From positions 16,530-80,529 of the forward strand of contig JBBQQC010000017.1 in NCBI GenBank assembly GCA_038216465.1: a stretch of DNA of 64,000 bases, read 5' to 3'. The DNA comes from JACCZX01 sp038216465. GTDB taxonomy: Bacteria; Pseudomonadota; Gammaproteobacteria; Burkholderiales; Burkholderiaceae_F. The position numbers were made by a program, and so were the translations under genes. Below the pieces are notes generated by a model, which was not told the origin of the DNA, made no database searches, and saw only the letters and a list, made by a program, of their open reading frames with translations. Positions 43,556-51,979 of this stretch are shown piece after piece; position 1 is the first letter of the stretch, and each line of letters begins with the position of its first letter.

Positions 43556-46447
43556 ATGTCCTCGCTATCCGAACTCGAAGCACACAACGATTTTCATTCG
43601 CGGCATATTGGGCCGAATGATTCCGAAATTGCCGAGATGCTGGCAGTGATCGGCGCCGAGTCGCTCGATGCGCTGGTCGATGCGATCGTGCCTCCGACTA
43701 TCAAGCTCGACACGCCGCTTGCACTGCCCGTTGCAATCAACGAGGAAGAGGCGCTCGCAAAGATTCGCGCGATTGCCGGCAAGAATCAGGTCTATCGCAG
43801 CTTCATCGGGCAGGGCTATTACGGCACGCATACGCCCAAGGTCATTCTGCGCAACGTGCTGGAGAACCCCGCCTGGTACACGGCGTACACCCCTTATCAG
43901 GCCGAGATTTCACAGGGCCGCTTGGAAGCGCTGATCAATTTTCAGACGATGGTGTCCGATCTGACAGGGATGGCGATCGCCAATGCGTCTCTGCTGGACG
44001 AGGCTACCGCGGCGGCCGAGGCAATGACGCTCGCCAGGCGCAGCGCGAAAAGCCGGAGCAACGTGCTGCTGGTGGCCGGCGACTGTCATCCGCAGACGAT
44101 CGAGGTCGTCCGGACGCGAGCCGAGCCGTTAGGCATCGAAGTCAAAATCGGTTTTGTCCCCGAGCTGATGAAAGGCTCCGACTATTTCGGCGTGCTGGCG
44201 CAGTACCCATCGACGACCGGATTGATTCACGACATGCGCGCTCTGGTCGCGCAGGCGCACAATGCCGGCGCGGTTTTTTGCGTGGCGAGCGACCTGCTCG
44301 CGTTGACGTTGCTCGAGGCACCCGGAACATGGGACGCCGATATTGTCGTCGGCAATTCGCAGCGCTTCGGAGTGCCGTTCGGGTTCGGCGGACCGCACGC
44401 GGCGTTCATTGCGTGCAAGGATCAATTCAAACGCTCGCTGCCGGGGCGGCTGGTCGGCGTGTCGGTCGATTCACAGGGGCACCCTGCGTATCGACTGACG
44501 CTGCAAACGCGCGAGCAACACATTCGGCGCGAAAAGGCGACCTCAAACATATGCACGGCGCAGGTGCTGCTGGCCGTGATGGCCAGCATGTATGCGGTGT
44601 ATCACGGCCCGCAGGGACTGACGCGCATCGCGCACCGCGTGCACCGGCTGACGGCGATTCTCGCCGAGGGCTTGAAGCGTGCCGGGCTGAACGTTAGCGG
44701 CAGCTACTTCGACACGATCGCGGTCAGCGGCGTCGACGCGCGTGCGATTCACGCGGCTGCGCACGCGGCGCGCCTGAACCTGCGCAACTTCGGAGCGCGC
44801 GCGCCGCAGATGATCGGCATCTCGCTTGACGAGACTACGACGCGCGCCGACATCGTCACATTGTGGCGCCTGCTCGGCGTAGGCGCCGAGGTCGATGCGC
44901 TCGACCGCGAGATTGACCGTGCGGTGGAGGCCGCAATTCCCGTCGCACTTCGCCGCACGACGTCGTTTCTGACACATCCGGTTTTCAATGCCCATCACAG
45001 CGAGCACGAGATGCTGCGCTACATGCGCGCGCTGGCCGACAAGGATCTCGCGCTCGACCGCACGATGATTCCACTCGGCTCGTGCACGATGAAGCTGAAC
45101 GCGACCAGCGAGATGGTGCCGGTCACGTGGCCCGAGTTCGCCGACATTCATCCGCTGGCTCCGGCCGAACAGACGGAGGGTTACCGGCAACTGGTTAACG
45201 AGCTCGAGCGGATGCTCGCCGAGTGCACCGGTTACGATGCCGTCAGCCTGCAGCCGAACTCCGGCGCGCAAGGCGAGTACGCAGGCCTGCTCGCGATTCG
45301 CGCCTATCACCGAGCGCGCGGCGAAGGGCATCGCAACGTCTGCCTGATTCCTGAGAGCGCGCACGGCACCAACCCGGCCTCGGCGCAGCTGTGCGGCATG
45401 AACGTCGTGCCCGTCAAGACCGATCGCCGCGGCAATGTCGATGTCGAGGATTTGCAAGCGAAGGCGCAGCAGCATGCCAACGATCTGGCGGCGTTGATGG
45501 TCACGTACCCGTCCACGCACGGCGTGTTCGAGGAGGCGATTGTCGAGATCTGCGCGATCATTCACACGGCCGGCGGGCAGGTCTATACCGACGGCGCCAA
45601 TTTGAACGCGTTAGTCGGCGTGGCAAAGCCGGGCCAGTACGGCTCCGACGTTTCACATCTGAATCTGCACAAGACGTTTTGTATTCCGCACGGCGGTGGA
45701 GGGCCGGGCGTCGGACCGGTGGCGGTCAAAGCGCATCTAGCGCCGTTTCTGCCGGGCAAGCTCGGCGTTCAAAGCGCAGTCGGCATGGTCAGCGCCGCCA
45801 GCTTCGGCAGTGCCAGCATTCTGCCGATTCCATGGATGTACGTGACGATGATGGGCCGTGACGGGCTGCGGCGCGCGACCCAAGTGGCACTGCTGAACGC
45901 TAACTACATCGCGAAGAAACTCGAGCCGCACTTTCCGACGTTGTACGCGGGACGCAACGGCTATGTGGCGCACGAATGCATTCTCGATGTACGCCCGCTG
46001 AAGGATGCCAGCGGAATTTCCGCGGAAGATATCGCCAAGCGACTGATGGACTACGGTTTCCACGCGCCGACATTATCGTTCCCGGTGCCCGGCACGCTGA
46101 TGGTCGAGCCGACCGAATCGGAGCCGAAGATCGAGCTCGACCGATTCATCGAAGCAATGATCGCAATTCGCGAAGACATTCGCGCGGTGGAGCGTGGCGA
46201 GATCGACCGCGACGATAACCCGCTGAAAAATGCGCCGCACACTGCAGCGATGGTAACGGCCGAAACCTGGGCGCACGACTACCCGCGCGAGCGCGCGGCC
46301 TTTCCGGTGGCTTCGCTGAAAAGGCACAAGTACTGGCCGCCGGTGGGCCGTGTCGACAACGCGTATGGTGACCGCAACATCATGTGCTCTTGCGTTCCGA
46401 TGGAGGCGTATGCCGGCAGCGCCGTCGAGTTATCAACGGCACAATGA
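43556..46447 (+). CDS. gcvP: Glycine dehydrogenase (decarboxylating), P protein
   Basis: A 963-residue single-chain P protein combining the P1 and P2 halves, normal for proteobacteria. FHSRHIGPN opens the N-terminal half; the PLP lysine is K706 in NLHKTFCIPHGGGGPG, followed by VGPVAVKAHLAPFLPG. It decarboxylates glycine and loads the aminomethyl group on lipoyl-GcvH. The ATG at 43556 is 12 bases after the gcvH stop. It is part of the glycine-riboswitch operon gcvTHP-sdaA. Confidence 0.98.
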   Translation: MSSLSELEAHNDFHSRHIGPNDSEIAEMLAVIGAESLDALVDAIVPPTIKLDTPLALPVAINEEEALAKIRAIAGKNQVYRSFIGQGYYGTHTPKVILRNVLENPAWYTAYTPYQAEISQGRLEALINFQTMVSDLTGMAIANASLLDEATAAAEAMTLARRSAKSRSNVLLVAGDCHPQTIEVVRTRAEPLGIEVKIGFVPELMKGSDYFGVLAQYPSTTGLIHDMRALVAQAHNAGAVFCVASDLLALTLLEAPGTWDADIVVGNSQRFGVPFGFGGPHAAFIACKDQFKRSLPGRLVGVSVDSQGHPAYRLTLQTREQHIRREKATSNICTAQVLLAVMASMYAVYHGPQGLTRIAHRVHRLTAILAEGLKRAGLNVSGSYFDTIAVSGVDARAIHAAAHAARLNLRNFGARAPQMIGISLDETTTRADIVTLWRLLGVGAEVDALDREIDRAVEAAIPVALRRTTSFLTHPVFNAHHSEHEMLRYMRALADKDLALDRTMIPLGSCTMKLNATSEMVPVTWPEFADIHPLAPAEQTEGYRQLVNELERMLAECTGYDAVSLQPNSGAQGEYAGLLAIRAYHRARGEGHRNVCLIPESAHGTNPASAQLCGMNVVPVKTDRRGNVDVEDLQAKAQQHANDLAALMVTYPSTHGVFEEAIVEICAIIHTAGGQVYTDGANLNALVGVAKPGQYGSDVSHLNLHKTFCIPHGGGGPGVGPVAVKAHLAPFLPGKLGVQSAVGMVSAASFGSASILPIPWMYVTMMGRDGLRRATQVALLNANYIAKKLEPHFPTLYAGRNGYVAHECILDVRPLKDASGISAEDIAKRLMDYGFHAPTLSFPVPGTLMVEPTESEPKIELDRFIEAMIAIREDIRAVERGEIDRDDNPLKNAPHTAAMVTAETWAHDYPRERAAFPVASLKRHKYWPPVGRVDNAYGDRNIMCSCVPMEAYAGSAVELSTAQ

Positions 46448-46489
46448 CCGTTAAAATTTCACTTGTCGTGAAGTGAGGGCGGCCGAGCC

Positions 46490-47872
46490 GTGGCGGTTAG
46501 CGTTTTCGATCTGTTCAAAATCGGCATCGGACCATCGAGTTCGCATACGGTGGGCCCGATGCGCGCGGCGCGATTGTTCGCAACGCGGCTCGAGCACAGC
46601 GGCGTGCTCGAGCGCGTGGCCAGCGTGCGCGCCGAGCTGTATGGATCGCTCGGGGCAACCGGCAAAGGACACGGCAGCGACAAGGCAATCCTCCTAGGGC
46701 TCGAAGGCGACGAGCCTGCTACGGTTCAAATTGAAGCCGTCGCAGGCCGTCTGCAGCAAATCCGCTCGGCGCAGCAGCTTTCGCTGCTCGGCCGGCACCC
46801 GATCCGGTTTGTCGAGAAGGAACACCTGCTGTTCTTCATCAAGGCGCTGCCTTTTCATGCAAACGGAATGCGCTTCACGGCGTTCGACGCTGCGGGTTGC
46901 GAGATCGAATCGCGCAGCTATTACTCGGTCGGCGGCGGGTTCGTCGTCAGCGAAGAAGTGGCGGCAGACGGCTCATCCCACAAGCGCATCGCGCCGGACA
47001 CGACCATGCTGCCGCTGCCATTTCACAGCGGTGCGGAGTTGCTCGCGCAATGTCGTGTCAACGGGCTGTCAATCGCGCAGGTAATGCGTGCCAACGAGCG
47101 TCACTGGCGCTCCGACGATGAGATCGACGCCGGGTTGCTGCAGATATGGGATGTGATGCAGGCGTGTGTTGTGCGCGGCATCGCAACCGACGGCATATTG
47201 CCCGGTGGCCTGAAGGTGAAGCGGCGCGCGGCCGACTGGCACCGCAAATTGTCGTGCGGCGCGCAACCGGCCGATGCGTTGACGGTCCTGGATTGGGTCA
47301 ATCTGTGGGCGCTCGCAGTCAACGAAGAAAACGCTGCGGGCGGCCGCGTCGTCACAGCACCGACTAATGGTGCCGCCGGCATCATTCCAGCGGTGCTGCA
47401 TTACTACATGGGCTTTGTCGCCGGCGCCAGCAGCGCCGGCGTGATCGATTTTCTGCTGACCGCCGGCGCGGTTGGCATCTTGTACAAGGAGAACGCGTCG
47501 ATCTCGGGCGCCGAAGTGGGCTGCCAGGGCGAAGTCGGCGTCGCGTGTTCGATGGCCGCGGCGGGTCTGGCGGCAGTGCAGGGCGCGAGTGTCGAACAGG
47601 CCGAGAACGCCGCCGAGATCGGAATGGAGCATCACCTCGGCCTGACGTGCGATCCGGTGGGCGGCCTGGTGCAGATTCCGTGCATCGAGCGCAACGCGGT
47701 TGCGTCAGTGCAAGCCATCAATGCCGCGCGCATGGCGATGGCTGGCGACGGTTCACATTACGTGTCGCTGGACAAGGTGATCAAGACGATGCGTGAAACT
47801 GGCGCCGACATGAAGACGAAGTACAAGGAGACCGCGCGCGGCGGCCTGGCGCTGAATGTCGTCGAATGCTGA
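46490..47872 (+). CDS. sdaA: L-serine ammonia-lyase (iron-sulfur, single chain)
   Basis: A 460-residue serine dehydratase with the N-terminal motif GPSSSHT (14-20), which opens the beta domain, and a C-terminal alpha domain with TNGAAGIIPAVLHYYM near 300 and GMEHHLGLTCDPVGGLVQIPCIERNAVASVQAI near 380-410, carrying cysteines of the [4Fe-4S] cluster. It converts L-serine to pyruvate and ammonia. The start is GTG at 46490, 42 bases after gcvP. Its position after gcvTHP links glycine to pyruvate through serine hydroxymethyltransferase, so it is probably under the glycine riboswitch too. Confidence 0.95.
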   Translation: MAVSVFDLFKIGIGPSSSHTVGPMRAARLFATRLEHSGVLERVASVRAELYGSLGATGKGHGSDKAILLGLEGDEPATVQIEAVAGRLQQIRSAQQLSLLGRHPIRFVEKEHLLFFIKALPFHANGMRFTAFDAAGCEIESRSYYSVGGGFVVSEEVAADGSSHKRIAPDTTMLPLPFHSGAELLAQCRVNGLSIAQVMRANERHWRSDDEIDAGLLQIWDVMQACVVRGIATDGILPGGLKVKRRAADWHRKLSCGAQPADALTVLDWVNLWALAVNEENAAGGRVVTAPTNGAAGIIPAVLHYYMGFVAGASSAGVIDFLLTAGAVGILYKENASISGAEVGCQGEVGVACSMAAAGLAAVQGASVEQAENAAEIGMEHHLGLTCDPVGGLVQIPCIERNAVASVQAINAARMAMAGDGSHYVSLDKVIKTMRETGADMKTKYKETARGGLALNVVEC

Positions 47873-47891
47873 GCTGGCGTGCGTTGACGGC

Positions 47892-49049
47892 CTAGCGCAA
47901 ATTGCCGGTATGCCCGAGTGAGTAGCGGCCCGGCTGCGGCCACACCGTCAATCCATGCGGCTCTTTACCGACCGGAATTTTGGTGACGGTGCCGGCAGTA
48001 GTATCGATCGCATACACCACGTCGTCGAAGCGCCCGGATAGCCACAGCGTCTTTCCATCGGCGCTGACGTTGCCCATGTCGGGGCTGCCGCCGCCGGGAA
48101 TCGGCCACGTCTTTTCGACCTTGCGCGTTGCGAAGTCGATCACCGACACGCTGCCTTCCTTGCCGGCGCGCGGGCCGTACACCTTGTGCGAGCCGCGATT
48201 CGCGACGTAGAGCTTGGTGCCGTCGCGGCTCGGATACAAGCCGTGCGTACCGACACCCGTGCTGATAGTTTCGAGCTCGACGAACTTGTCGCCGTCAATC
48301 ACGAACACGCCGTCGGCATGCATGTCGGCGACGAAAAAAACTTTGCCGTCCGGTGAGACGCGAATGTCCTGCGGCATTCCACCGCGCGAGAGCTTCAGAT
48401 AGCCGATCGCTTTGCGGTTGACCATGTCAACCTTCGCCAGCTTGCCGGTGAATTCGCAGGTAAAGATCGCATAGCGGCCATCGATCGAGAAATCGGCGTG
48501 GTTGACGCCGCCGCACTCGGGCAAGAATAGCGAGCCCTGCATTTGCATCGTCTGTGGATCGCGGAAGTCGAGCCGCTTGCGCGCCTCGGCCACGATGATT
48601 GCCGCCTTGCCATCAGGCGTGAAATACAGGTTGTACGGATCGTCGACAGTGATCGACGGGCCCGGCTTGCCGGTAACGGGGTCAATCGGCGTCAAAGTGC
48701 CCTTGTTTGTGTGCTCGGCGTTATTGGCGACCCACAGCGTTTTCATGTCCCACGCCGGGACGACGTGCTGCGGATTCTGGCCGACGCGAAATCTGTCAAC
48801 GACCTTCATCGTCGATGGATCGATCACATAAACGTCGTTCGACTGGCGGTTGGGTACGTAGATGCGCGGCAACGCGCTCGCGAGCGAAGCACTGATCTTG
48901 CCGGCGGCCGTTTCGCTGTACAGATTCCGCGCGTCGACCACCGGCGGCATGCCGGGAACGGTTTGAATCGCGCTCGACGGCGGCGCGCCGGTTTGGGCAA
49001 CGGCCACCGTCGAGTAAAGCACCGACCACATCAACAACTTGCTACGCAT
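47892..49049 (-). CDS. Secreted YncE-like beta-propeller (YVTN family) protein
   Basis: A 385-residue protein with signal peptide (MWSVLYSTVAVAQ) from the ATG at 49049. The mature part is a seven-blade-like propeller with repeated segments such as IYVPNRQSNDVYVIDPSTMKV, KTLWVANNAEHTNKGTLTPIDP and LYVANRGSHKVYGPRAGKEGSVSVIDFATRKV. Family members are periplasmic, some linked to PQQ- or metal-dependent oxidation, most of unknown role. It is the last gene of the minus-strand mutase operon, 31 bases after meaB, and converges with sdaA. Confidence 0.85.
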   Translation of the reverse strand: MRSKLLMWSVLYSTVAVAQTGAPPSSAIQTVPGMPPVVDARNLYSETAAGKISASLASALPRIYVPNRQSNDVYVIDPSTMKVVDRFRVGQNPQHVVPAWDMKTLWVANNAEHTNKGTLTPIDPVTGKPGPSITVDDPYNLYFTPDGKAAIIVAEARKRLDFRDPQTMQMQGSLFLPECGGVNHADFSIDGRYAIFTCEFTGKLAKVDMVNRKAIGYLKLSRGGMPQDIRVSPDGKVFFVADMHADGVFVIDGDKFVELETISTGVGTHGLYPSRDGTKLYVANRGSHKVYGPRAGKEGSVSVIDFATRKVEKTWPIPGGGSPDMGNVSADGKTLWLSGRFDDVVYAIDTTAGTVTKIPVGKEPHGLTVWPQPGRYSLGHTGNLR

Positions 49050-49080
49050 TGAGATTTCCCGTTTGGCTTTTGAGCGAATG

Positions 49081-49875
49081 CTAAGCCATGCCTTCACGCA
49101 GACGCGAGGCGCGCGCGCCCGCATCGTGCGGCGGGTTGCGGCTCATGCGTTCGACGATGGCATCGGTCAATTTAGGCACACCTTCACCGGTCGTCGCCAC
49201 GGTTTTCAGCACCCGCCGAGCACCATCGCTGCCGCGCTTGCCGGGAATCGTCAGCAGATCGCGCGCCGTCCGTTCAGCGCCCGCCATATCCGACTTGTTG
49301 ACGACGAAGATGTCTGCGATTTCCAGCACGCCTGCCTTGAGCGCCTGAACTTCGTCGCCGAGGCCGGGCGGATAGATCACGATGCGCGTGCGCGCAAGCG
49401 TGCCGATGGCGACGTCGGACTGGCCCGCACCCACGGTTTCGACCAGCACCAGATCAAAACCAGCGGCATCAAAGACGTCGACGATTTGCGCGGTCGCATG
49501 CGACAGACCCCCGGCATGACCGCGCGCCGCGAGCGAGCGGATGAAGACACGTTCATCCGCCTGATGTTCACTCATGCGAATTCGGTCACCCAGCACCGCG
49601 CCGCCGGTAAAGGGGCTGGAAGGATCGACCGCGACCACCGCGACGGTGTGACCGCGCTTCAGCAGTTCACCCAACAGCGCATTGACCAGCGTCGACTTGC
49701 CGGCACCGGCAGGCCCAGTCACGCCCACCACGTGCGCGCGACCGATGTACGGCGCCAGCGCAGCGTTGATTACCGTAGAGCGTGCGTCGTCGTTCTCGAT
49801 TGCCGAGATGGTGCGTGCGATGGCGCGCCGATCGCCCGCACGGATCGCCTGCAACCAGTCCGCGGCGACGGCCAT
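49081..49875 (-). CDS. meaB: MeaB-type GTPase chaperone of the B12-dependent mutase
   Basis: A 264-residue G3E GTPase of the MeaB/ArgK/MMAA family. P-loop GPAGAGKST is near residue 54, followed by AVVAVDPSSPFTGGAVLGDRIRM, SLAARGHAGGLS, LVLVETVGAGQSD (switch/Walker B) and NKSDMAGAERTARDL. The protein protects and reloads adenosylcobalamin in acyl-CoA mutases. It ends soon after the GTPase core and lacks the C-terminal dimerisation arm of about 50 residues usual in MeaB. The ATG at 49875 shares one base with the mutase stop (TGATG). Confidence 0.9.
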   Translation of the reverse strand: MAVAADWLQAIRAGDRRAIARTISAIENDDARSTVINAALAPYIGRAHVVGVTGPAGAGKSTLVNALLGELLKRGHTVAVVAVDPSSPFTGGAVLGDRIRMSEHQADERVFIRSLAARGHAGGLSHATAQIVDVFDAAGFDLVLVETVGAGQSDVAIGTLARTRIVIYPPGLGDEVQALKAGVLEIADIFVVNKSDMAGAERTARDLLTIPGKRGSDGARRVLKTVATTGEGVPKLTDAIVERMSRNPPHDAGARASRLREGMA

Positions 49876-51557
49876 CAAACGATTGCAAGCGGTTGTCCGA
49901 ACCCCAATTCACGCCGCAGCACGGCGCAGATCTCACCGTGCGTGGCGCCGGCTTCCGCTGCTTCGACGGTGCGTGCCATGACGTTGCCGCTGCCCTGCGC
50001 AGTACGCGCGAGTGCATCGAGTGCCGCGCGTGTCAGCGCGGCCGAGCGGTTCTGCTTGAATGCCGTCAGACGTGCGCACTGTGCAGCGATGGCATCGGCG
50101 TCCGGATAGGGCTGGCTGCGGTAGTCGTTCGCATCTTCCTCGATGCAGTAAGCATTGACGCCGACCACCCTCTGCTCACCGCTCTCGATCTTCGACTGAT
50201 GCGCCATTGCCGACTCGCCGATCATGCGCTGAACCAGGCCCTGTTCGACCGCCTTGTACATGCCGCCGGCGGTGTCAATGCGAGCGATGACCGCTTCGAT
50301 TTCCTGCTGCATCTGATCGGTCAGCGTTTCGACATAGTAGGAACCGCCAAGCGGATCGATCACGTCCGTCAGATGCGCCTCCTCGCGCAGGATGTTCTGC
50401 GTCGCGACCGCAATTCGGGCTGCATCCGCCGTCGGCACCGAAACCGCTTCGTCGTAGCCGTCGGTGTGCAACGACTGCAAGCCGCCGAAGATTCCCGCCA
50501 TTGCCTGTGCGGTGACCCGCGCAACGTTGTTCAGCGGCTGCTGGCGCGTTAAGTCGACTCCCGATGTTTGCCCGTGGAACTTGAAGCGCCATGATTTCGG
50601 GTCCTTCGCGCCAAGCCGCTCGCGCGCAAGCCGCGCCCACAACCTGCGGCCGGCGCGAAACTTGGCGATCTCTTCAAAAAAGCTGATCGAGATATCGAAG
50701 AAAAAAGTGAAGCGCGGCAGGAAGCGATCCGGATCCATGCCACGCGCGATGCAGTCTTCGGCGTATTGCAGCGCCGCTGCGATGGTGAACCCCATCGCTT
50801 CGGCAGGTGTCGCCCCCGCCTGCTGCGTGTGCTGTCCGACGACCGACAGCGGATTCCAGCCCGTCAGCGATTCGTTGGCGAACTGGATGTGATCGGTCAG
50901 AACGCGCCGCGCGCCCGGCAGCGAGAGCCGAAAGAACATGTGATTGGCAACGCAGTGCGACAGATAGTCCGACTGGTTCGACGTGCCCGTGATGTTGGAC
51001 CACGCAATGCCGCGCCGCTTCGCCACCGCGAGCAGCAGCGCCAGCAATGTGAACGGCGACGGATCGTTCAGCGCGCACGAGATCCGATCGAGCGGCACGT
51101 CCGCAAGCGCGACATCCATGTCTTCGACGCTGTTGACGATCGCTCCGCAGGTGCCGAGCAGTTCGGGCGGGACCTCATCGGCGTCGTAGCCGCGATAAAC
51201 GGAGTTGCACGGGATCAGCGACAACGCCGTCGCCCCGTGCGCGAGGATTTCCTTCAGGCGCCGGTTATAGTCCGAAGGCGTGCCCCAGCCGATCAGCTGT
51301 CGCTGCGTCCAGCTGCGTCCGCGATGCATCGACGCGTAAATGCCGCGCGTGTTCGGGTACTCGCCGGGGAAGCCGATGTCATCGAAAAAGTTGTTATGCG
51401 AACGGTCGTGCGGCGTGTACAGCGGCTTGATCTCGATGCCAGAGCGATTGACAGGATCTTTTGCATTGTCGGTGGCCGATCGATAGCTTTCCTGCCAGCG
51501 GCGCTCGGCCTGTGCGAGTTCGGACTCGAACAATCGTGCTTGGTCAGGTTTGTTCAT
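49875..51557 (-). CDS. B12-dependent acyl-CoA mutase, large (substrate-binding) subunit, atypical
   Basis: A 560-residue subunit with the methylmalonyl-CoA mutase barrel but no cobalamin domain, which is supplied by the neighbouring 141-residue subunit. ASMHRGRSWTQRQLIGWGT near residue 75-93 aligns with the mutase substrate segment; L88 stands where methylmalonyl-CoA mutase has Tyr and isobutyryl-CoA mutase has Phe. Residues 112-122 differ from the usual AFDLPT-type loop, while H243 in VVGQHTQQAG, near the usual SGYH, is retained. The C-terminal half (GGLQSLHTDGYDEA, VIDPLGGSYYVE) is conserved. The substrate is therefore uncertain; the layout is that of ICM or 2-hydroxyisobutyryl-CoA mutase. 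Confidence 0.85.
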   Translation of the reverse strand: MNKPDQARLFESELAQAERRWQESYRSATDNAKDPVNRSGIEIKPLYTPHDRSHNNFFDDIGFPGEYPNTRGIYASMHRGRSWTQRQLIGWGTPSDYNRRLKEILAHGATALSLIPCNSVYRGYDADEVPPELLGTCGAIVNSVEDMDVALADVPLDRISCALNDPSPFTLLALLLAVAKRRGIAWSNITGTSNQSDYLSHCVANHMFFRLSLPGARRVLTDHIQFANESLTGWNPLSVVGQHTQQAGATPAEAMGFTIAAALQYAEDCIARGMDPDRFLPRFTFFFDISISFFEEIAKFRAGRRLWARLARERLGAKDPKSWRFKFHGQTSGVDLTRQQPLNNVARVTAQAMAGIFGGLQSLHTDGYDEAVSVPTADAARIAVATQNILREEAHLTDVIDPLGGSYYVETLTDQMQQEIEAVIARIDTAGGMYKAVEQGLVQRMIGESAMAHQSKIESGEQRVVGVNAYCIEEDANDYRSQPYPDADAIAAQCARLTAFKQNRSAALTRAALDALARTAQGSGNVMARTVEAAEAGATHGEICAVLRRELGFGQPLAIV

Positions 51558-51979
51558 CGCATTTCCTTTTCCCGCGCCGCGCGCACGCGTGCCGACAACG
51601 CCCGTATTTCCGCCGCGATCTCTTCGAGCGAAGTCCCCGGATGGAACACGCGTGCGACGCCGGCTTCGAGCAGCTGCTTTTCGTCGTGCGCCGGCACAAT
51701 GCCGCCGACGATGACCTCGACGTCGTCAACACCGCCTTCCCGCAGCGCGCTGAGCAACCGCGGCACCAGCAAGTGATCGGTGGCCAGCGACGAGATGCCG
51801 ATCACTTCCGCGTCTTCCTCGATCGCCAACTTTACAACGGAGGCCACCTCCTGCCACGGCGGTGTGTAGATAACCTCCATGCCGGCGTCGCGCAGGTGTG
51901 CAGCAACGATTCTGCTGCCACGGTCATGCCCGTCGAAGCCGATCTTGGTGATGATGACCTTCGGCGGATGCTCAGCCAC
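51554..51979 (-). CDS. Acyl-CoA mutase small, cobalamin-binding subunit
   Basis: A 141-residue B12-binding protein with the base-off/His-on motif DGHDRG (D-x-H-x-x-G) near residue 16, then VIGISSLATDHLLVPRLLSALREGG and VIVGGIVPAHDEKQLLEAGVARVFHPGTSLEEI. It pairs with the large subunit encoded next. Start is GTG at 51979; its stop overlaps the large-subunit ATG by 4 bases (ATGA), and its start overlaps the kinase gene end by 8 bases. This tight packing implies coupled translation. Confidence 0.92.
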   Translation of the reverse strand: MAEHPPKVIITKIGFDGHDRGSRIVAAHLRDAGMEVIYTPPWQEVASVVKLAIEEDAEVIGISSLATDHLLVPRLLSALREGGVDDVEVIVGGIVPAHDEKQLLEAGVARVFHPGTSLEEIAAEIRALSARVRAAREKEMR

